DNA of 64,000 nucleotides from Actinokineospora xionganensis (GTDB lineage Bacteria > Actinomycetota > Actinomycetes > Mycobacteriales > Pseudonocardiaceae): positions 62,001 to 126,000 of the forward strand of contig NZ_JABVED010000004.1 of assembly GCF_014323725.1 (NCBI RefSeq), in the 5' to 3' direction. The notes below the pieces were generated by a model. The model was not told the DNA's origin. It did no database searches and saw nothing but the letters and a program-made list of their open reading frames with translations. Positions 53,233 through 64,000 of this stretch are shown one piece after another (within the stretch, counting starts at the first letter, position 1; every line of letters begins with the position of its first letter). Position numbers and translations under genes: made by a program.

Positions 53233-56200
53233 TCAGAGTTCCGTGTCGATGAAGGCGAAGATCTCGTCGTCCGTGGCGGACCGGATCTTGTCCCGCACCC
53301 CGTCGCCGCTCTCGGGCCCCGCGCCGAGCCGGGCGAGGGTGCCGTGCAGCAGCGCGATGACTTTCGGCCGAGCCGACTCGTCGGCGTCGAGCATCCGTTG
53401 CACCTGTTCGAGCGTGTTTCGCAGCGTGTCCTCCGCCGACGGCGGAGCGGGGGCGATCACCCGGTGCAGGTGTTCGGCCAGCGCGGTGACCGTGGGATGG
53501 TCGAAGGCGAGAGTGGCGGGCAGGCGCAGCCCGGTGTCGGCGGTCAGCCGGTTGCGCAGTTCCACCGCACTCAGCGAGTCGAAGCCGAGTTCGTTGAACG
53601 TGCGGTCCACGTCGACCGCGCCGGGGTCGGCGTGGCCCAGCGCGGCGGCCACGTGCCCCCGGACCAGGTCGGTGAGGACGTCGCGGGCGTCGTTCTCGGT
53701 CATGCCCGCCAGCCGGGTGACCGGGTTGGCGGCGCGGCGCGCCGGGCGGACCAGGCCGCGCAGCACCGGCGGCGGATCGCCGCGCAGGCCCGACAGCGCC
53801 CACTTGGCGGCCACCACCAGCGGTTCGCCTCCGGCGAGGGCGGCGTCGAACAGGTCGAGGCCCTGGGCGGTGCTCAGCGGCGCCACGCCCGAGCGGGCCA
53901 GCCTGCCCACTTCGGCGGCGGCGAGGTCGCCGGTCATACCGGTGCCCGCTTCCCAGAGACCCCAGGCGATCGCCACCCCGGGCCGCCCGGCGTCGCGGCG
54001 CAGGCTGGCCAGCGCGTCCAGGACCGTGTTCGCCGCGGCGTAGTTGCCCTGCCCGGGATTGCCCAGCACACCCGCCAGCGACGAGAACACCACGAACAGG
54101 GACACCTCGCCCGCCAGTTCGTGCAGGTGCCAGGCGGCGTCGACCTTCGGCCCGAACACTCTGTCCACATGCGACGGTGTGAGGGCGTCGACCATGGCGT
54201 CGTCGAGCACGCCCGCGGCGTGCACCACGCCGGTCACCGGCCGGGCGGCCAGCAACTCGGCCACGGCGGCCCGGTCCGCCACGTCGCAGGCGAGCACCGC
54301 GACCGACGCGCCGAGCCCGGTCAGCCGGTCCACCAGTTCGGTCGCGCCGGGGGCGTCCGGACCGCGCCGGGACACCAGGACCAGGTCCCGCACACCATGG
54401 CGGACGACCAGGTGTTCGGCGATCTTCGCGCCCAGTCCGCCGGTGCCGCCGGTGATCAGCACGGTCGCGTCGGGGTCGACGACGGCCGGGTCGGGCGCGC
54501 CGCGGCGGGCCAGCCTGGGCACCAGGACGACGCCGTCGCGCACCGCGACCTGGGGCTCCCCGGCCGAGACGAGCAGGTCCCAGTCGGCGAATCCCTCGGG
54601 GACGTCGGCGAGCACGAAACTGCCGGGATGCTCCGACTGCGCCGACCGGACCAGCCCCCACACCGCCGCGCCCGCCACGTCGGTCACCGTCGGGCCTGCC
54701 GCGCCGGTGGTGAGGAACACCAGGCGGGACCCGGCGAACCGGTCGTCGGCGATCCAGGTCCGGATCAGCTCCAGCACCCGGTCCGCCAGCCGCCGGGCAG
54801 CGGCCGGGACGTCCACCGAGTCGTCCACACAGGACACAAGAACGTGGTCGGGCACCGTGTCGCCGAGGTCGTCGAGGAAGGCCCAGGTCGGCGGTTCGGT
54901 GGAGCTGACCGACAGGGGCGCCCAGTCGAGTCCGTACGGCGGCGGGCCCGGCACCGGGCCGGTCGCCATCGGCCGCACGCGCAGCGCCTCGATGCCCAGC
55001 ACCGGCTGCCCGGCGTCGTCGGCGGCGTCGACCGAGATGTCGTCGCCCGTGACGACCAGACGCACCCGCAAGGTGGACGCGCCGGCGGAGCCGAGCCGGA
55101 CGCCGCGGAAGACGAACGGCAGTCGCACCTGGTCGCCCGGGTCGGCCAGGACCACCGTGTGCAGGACGGCGTCGAGCACCGCAGGGTGGACGCCGTAGCC
55201 CGCGACGTCGACGGACGCGGCGATCTCGGCGAACAACTCGGGACCGCGCCGCCACATCCCCCGCACGCCTTGGAAAGCGGGCCCGTACTCGTAGCCGAGG
55301 TCGGCCAGCCGCTCGTAGGCGGGCTCGACCGGGGTCGCGTCGGCGGGCGGCCACCGGGTCGCCCACTCGCGGACGCCGCCGCTCGTGCCCGCGCCCGCGG
55401 TCCCGGACGCGCAGCGCACCCAGGCGCCGTCGATCCGGGCGGACAGGGTCAGCCCGCGGCGCAGGTCGGCACCGGGTGCGGCCACGGTGATCTGCAGGTC
55501 GACCGCGCCGGTCAGGACCAGCGGGTGTTGCAGGGTCAGTTCCTCCAGGTGGTCGCAACCGGCCACCCCGGCCGCCTCCAGGGCCAGTTCGACCATGCCC
55601 GCGCCGGGGAAGAGCACCGTGCCGTGCACGGCATGCTCGACCAGCCACGGTGCGGTGGCCTGGGACAGCAGGCCGGTGAGCAGGAACCCGCCGTCGGCCT
55701 GCGGCACGACCGCGGTGAGCAGCGGGTGCGCCGACCCGCCGACGCCCGCGATGAACCCCGTGCGGCCGGAGTCGTCGAGCCAGTACCGACGCCGGTCGAA
55801 CGCGTAGGTCGGCAGGTCGCTCCACGGTTCGCGGGCGGCTCCGAGCGCGGTGGTCCAGTCGACCGGGGCGCCGAGCACGTAGGCGGTGGCGGCGGCGGTG
55901 AGGAACTGCCGCCGTCCGCCCGCTCCCCGGCGCAGCGAGCCGCACACGCCCGCGGCGGGGGCGAGGTCGCCGAGGTCGCCTGCCAGCACCGGGTGCGGGC
56001 TGACCTCGACGAACAGGACGGGTTCGGTGAAGGCCCCGACGGCCTGGCCGAACCGGACGGGATGGCGCAGGTTGTCGTACCAGTACCGAGTCGACAGGTC
56101 GGCGGTGTCGATGAAGTCGCCGACCAGCGACGAGCAGAACCGGATGTCCGTGGCCGCGGGCGCGATCCCGGCCAGCACGGTGTCCAGTTCGTCGCGCAGG

Positions 56201-58479
56201 GCCTCGATGTGCGGGGTGTGGGAGGCGTAGTCCACGCCGACCCGGCGCAGGTGGGCGCGCTCCCCGTGGGCGGCGACGAACTCGTCGAGCGCGGCGGTGT
56301 CGCCCGCGAGCACCACACTGCCCGGTCCACTGTGGACGGCGAGCCACAGCCCCTCGGTCAGCAGGTCGCGGACCTGGTCCTCGGGCAGCGCGACGGCCAG
56401 CATCCCGCCGGTCCCGGCCAGTCTGGTCAGCGCCTTGCCGCGCAGGGCGACGATCCTGGCCGCGTCGGCGAGCGAGAGCGCGCCGCTGACGTAGGCGGCG
56501 GCGATCTCGCCTTGGGAGTGGCCGAGCACGGCCGTGGGCTCGACGCCCACGGAGCGCCACAGCGCGGCCAGCGAGACCATCACGGCGAACAGCACCGGCT
56601 GGATCACGTCGGAGCCCGTGGGCACGATCTCGGTGTCGCGCAGGACATCGATCACCGACCAGCCGGTGTGTACCGCGATCGCGTCGGCACACCTGGTCAG
56701 CTCGGCGCGGAACACCTCGTCGCCGTCGAGCAGCTCGACCGCCATCCCGGCCCACTGCGATCCCTGTCCGGGGAAGACGAACACCGGTCGCGCGTCGGCG
56801 GCGGCCACACCCTCCACAAGGGACGGATGCGACTCGCCCTCGGCCAGCGCGGTGAGCCCGGCGACCAGCTCGTCGCGGTCCCCCGCGACCACCACGGCCC
56901 GGTGTTCCATGGCGGCTCGCCGGGCCAGCGCCCGGCCCGCGTCGGCGAGGTCGCCCGCGCCCGCGGCGAAGTCGCGCAACCGGCCCGCCTGCGTCCGCAG
57001 CGAGTTCTCGGTGCGCGCGGACAACACCCACACCAGCGGCCCGTCGGCGACCGGCCCGCGCTCGTCGGGCGCCGGGGCTTGTTCCAGGATCACGTGGCCG
57101 TTGGTGCCGCTGATGCCGAACCCGGAGACCCCCGCCCGCGCGGGCCTGCCCGCCGCGGGCCACGGCCGCGCCTCGGTCAGCAGCCGGACCGTGTCCGCCG
57201 ACCAGTCCACGTGCGGGGTCGGCGTGGCCGCGTGCAGTGTCGGGGGCAGCACGCCGTGCCGCAGGGCCATCACGGTTTTGATCACCGCGGCCACCCCGGC
57301 CGCCGCCTGGGTGTGCCCGATGTTCGATTTCACCGAGCCCAGCCACAGGGGCCGCTCGGGGTCGCGGCCCCGGCCGTAGGCGGCCAGCAGCGCCTGGGCC
57401 TCGATCGGGTCGCCCAGGGTCGTGCCGGTGCCGTGCGCCTCGACGGCGTCGACGTCGCGGGCGTCGAGCCGGGCGTCGGCGAGCGCCTGCCGGATCACCC
57501 GCTCCTGCGCGGGCCCGTTGGGCGCGGTCATGCCGTTGCTGCGGCCGTCCTGGTTGATCGCGCTGCCCCGGACCACCGCCCAGATGTGCCGCTTGTTGCG
57601 CACGGCGTCGGACAGCCGCTCCAGCAGCAGCACCCCGACCCCCTCGGCCCAGGCCACCCCGTCGGCGGCGGCGGAGAAGGGCTTGCACCGCCCGTCGGGG
57701 GCGAGGCCGCGCTGGCGGGAGAACTCGACGAAGGTGTCGGGGGTGGCCATCACCGTGGCGCCGCCCGCGAGGGCGAGCGAGCACTCGCCCTTGCGCAGCG
57801 ACTGCACGGCCAGGTGCAGGGTGACCAGCGAGGACGAGCAGGCGGTGTCCACGCTGACCGCGGGACCCTCCAGCCCGAAGGTGTAGGCGACGCGTCCGGA
57901 AAGGACACTGGGCAGGTTCGAGGTGAGCAGCGTGCCCTCGACCGAGTCGGGCACGCCGCCGAGGAACCGGGCGCCGTAGTAGTCGAACATGACGCCCGCG
58001 AACACCGCGGTGCGGCTGCCCGCCACCGCGGCCGGGTCGATGCCCGCACGCTCGAAGACCTCCCAGGTGGTCTCCAGGAACAGCCGGTGCTGCGGGTCGG
58101 CGGCCAGCGCGGCGCGCGGGCTCATCCCGAAGAACCCGGCGTCGAAGTCCGCCGCGTCGTGCAGGAACCCGCCGCGGCGGGCGTAGGTGGTGCCCGAGGT
58201 GTCCGGGTCCGGGTCGTGGAGTCCGTCGGTGTCCCACCCGCGGTCGGCGGGGAACTCGCCCGTGGCGTCGCCGCCGGAGACGACGAGGTCCCACAGGTCG
58301 TCGGGACCGTGCACGCCACCGGGGAACCGGCAGGCCATGCCGATGACGGCGACGGGCTCGTGCTGCCCGTCGGCCACCTCGGTCAGCCGGGTCTCGGTGT
58401 CGGCGAGGCGGCGGCGGGTGTCGGCGAGCTCGACGGTCGCCCGTCGGAGATAGGTGCGGAGCTCGTCCTCGGTCGCCAT
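53233..58479 (-). CDS. Type I PKS, one module: KS-AT(methylmalonyl)-DH-KR-ACP, 1748 aa
   Basis: N-terminal docking helix ([20 protein letters not shown]). KS: DTACSSS, Cys214. AT: Ser655 in GHSQGE; Tyr751 begins YASH, which predicts methylmalonyl-CoA. DH: His949 in [10 protein letters not shown] (HX3GX4P) and Asp1103 in LDAVLH, so active. [14 protein letters not shown] (B-type), Tyr1480 in NYAAAN. ACP: Ser1635 in GFDSL. The C-terminus carries a class 1 docking domain ending [14 protein letters not shown], matching the next protein's N-terminal helix. Expected result: alpha-methyl, alpha-beta double bond. The start lies 41 bases after the upstream stop. Confidence 0.94.
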   Translation of the reverse strand: MATEDELRTYLRRATVELADTRRRLADTETRLTEVADGQHEPVAVIGMACRFPGGVHGPDDLWDLVVSGGDATGEFPADRGWDTDGLHDPDPDTSGTTYARRGGFLHDAADFDAGFFGMSPRAALAADPQHRLFLETTWEVFERAGIDPAAVAGSRTAVFAGVMFDYYGARFLGGVPDSVEGTLLTSNLPSVLSGRVAYTFGLEGPAVSVDTACSSSLVTLHLAVQSLRKGECSLALAGGATVMATPDTFVEFSRQRGLAPDGRCKPFSAAADGVAWAEGVGVLLLERLSDAVRNKRHIWAVVRGSAINQDGRSNGMTAPNGPAQERVIRQALADARLDARDVDAVEAHGTGTTLGDPIEAQALLAAYGRGRDPERPLWLGSVKSNIGHTQAAAGVAAVIKTVMALRHGVLPPTLHAATPTPHVDWSADTVRLLTEARPWPAAGRPARAGVSGFGISGTNGHVILEQAPAPDERGPVADGPLVWVLSARTENSLRTQAGRLRDFAAGAGDLADAGRALARRAAMEHRAVVVAGDRDELVAGLTALAEGESHPSLVEGVAAADARPVFVFPGQGSQWAGMAVELLDGDEVFRAELTRCADAIAVHTGWSVIDVLRDTEIVPTGSDVIQPVLFAVMVSLAALWRSVGVEPTAVLGHSQGEIAAAYVSGALSLADAARIVALRGKALTRLAGTGGMLAVALPEDQVRDLLTEGLWLAVHSGPGSVVLAGDTAALDEFVAAHGERAHLRRVGVDYASHTPHIEALRDELDTVLAGIAPAATDIRFCSSLVGDFIDTADLSTRYWYDNLRHPVRFGQAVGAFTEPVLFVEVSPHPVLAGDLGDLAPAAGVCGSLRRGAGGRRQFLTAAATAYVLGAPVDWTTALGAAREPWSDLPTYAFDRRRYWLDDSGRTGFIAGVGGSAHPLLTAVVPQADGGFLLTGLLSQATAPWLVEHAVHGTVLFPGAGMVELALEAAGVAGCDHLEELTLQHPLVLTGAVDLQITVAAPGADLRRGLTLSARIDGAWVRCASGTAGAGTSGGVREWATRWPPADATPVEPAYERLADLGYEYGPAFQGVRGMWRRGPELFAEIAASVDVAGYGVHPAVLDAVLHTVVLADPGDQVRLPFVFRGVRLGSAGASTLRVRLVVTGDDISVDAADDAGQPVLGIEALRVRPMATGPVPGPPPYGLDWAPLSVSSTEPPTWAFLDDLGDTVPDHVLVSCVDDSVDVPAAARRLADRVLELIRTWIADDRFAGSRLVFLTTGAAGPTVTDVAGAAVWGLVRSAQSEHPGSFVLADVPEGFADWDLLVSAGEPQVAVRDGVVLVPRLARRGAPDPAVVDPDATVLITGGTGGLGAKIAEHLVVRHGVRDLVLVSRRGPDAPGATELVDRLTGLGASVAVLACDVADRAAVAELLAARPVTGVVHAAGVLDDAMVDALTPSHVDRVFGPKVDAAWHLHELAGEVSLFVVFSSLAGVLGNPGQGNYAAANTVLDALASLRRDAGRPGVAIAWGLWEAGTGMTGDLAAAEVGRLARSGVAPLSTAQGLDLFDAALAGGEPLVVAAKWALSGLRGDPPPVLRGLVRPARRAANPVTRLAGMTENDARDVLTDLVRGHVAAALGHADPGAVDVDRTFNELGFDSLSAVELRNRLTADTGLRLPATLAFDHPTVTALAEHLHRVIAPAPPSAEDTLRNTLEQVQRMLDADESARPKVIALLHGTLARLGAGPESGDGVRDKIRSATDDEIFAFIDTEL

Positions 58480-58520
58480 GGTCGGAACCTTTCAACGCGG
58501 TGGGGCGGAAAGCCTGGGGC

Positions 58521-63989
<5,469 letters not shown>

Positions 63990-64000
63990 GGGAACGGGCC

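Overview
The window is high-GC actinobacterial chromosomal DNA. The evidence is GC-rich third codon positions, GTG starts, ATGA/GTGA stop-start overlaps, DUF5753-type XRE regulators, and actinobacterial families such as DUF1707, DUF4383, DUF6529 and RskA-like anti-sigma factors. A filamentous actinomycete fits best. I cannot name the genus from sequence alone.

Layout. (1) 1-14.3 kb is ordinary chromosome: a HAD-like protein, surface or membrane proteins (beta-propeller, DUF4239, DUF3048, AI-2E permease), and a redox/metal block. That block holds a lipoprotein with an internal duplication, a cupredoxin, DUF6529 and DUF4383 proteins, and a divergent anti-sigma factor. It is followed by a COG0523 metallochaperone, a small Rho-N-like protein, DUF1761, an MMPL transporter and a DUF1707 protein. 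(2) 14.55-25.79 kb (+) is the left arm of a modular type I polyketide cluster: ABC exporter, KS-AT-KR-ACP, an AT-less KS-KR-ACP, and an acyl-CoA dehydrogenase. (3) 25.98-35.16 kb is an accessory island. It contains a five-gene minus-strand operon (degenerate HATPase, unknown, dTMP-kinase-like, DEDDh exonuclease, radical SAM), an XRE/DUF6879/small-protein operon, and a lower-GC plus-strand pair: an ApeA-type HEPN anti-phage protein and an unrecognised protein that also carries an RX4H motif. A small HTH gene and an orphan gene follow. (4) 35.27-64 kb (-) is the right arm, read as one long tightly packed operon. It encodes five visible modules on four PKS proteins (KS-AT-DH-KR-ACP; KS-AT(methylmalonyl)-DH-KR-ACP; KS-AT-KR-ACP; a bimodular KS-AT-KR-ACP-KS-AT-KR-ACP), then FkbK/FkbJ/FkbI/FkbH-like genes for a hydroxymalonyl-ACP-type extender, then a type II thioesterase. 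It continues past the right edge.

The two arms converge on the island, and a strong hairpin terminator lies at each border (25837-25877 and 35201-35246). A plausible order for the assembly line is right arm (58.5 to 39.4 kb) followed by left arm (16.2 to 24.6 kb). The visible modules would give a reduced chain rich in hydroxyls, with two double bonds from the DH modules. No loading module, ER domain, integrated thioesterase or O-methyltransferase is visible. The KS domains fall into two types: canonical DTACSSS in the 58.5, 53.2 and 48.6 kb proteins, and Q[TS][FY]CSTS in all others.

The most unusual items are the AT-excised module, the extender cassette without its methyltransferase, the tandem RX4H (HEPN-like) gene pair, the radical SAM/kinase/exonuclease operon with shared TTCTCG motifs nearby, and the recently homogenised internal duplication in the cupredoxin-linked lipoprotein.
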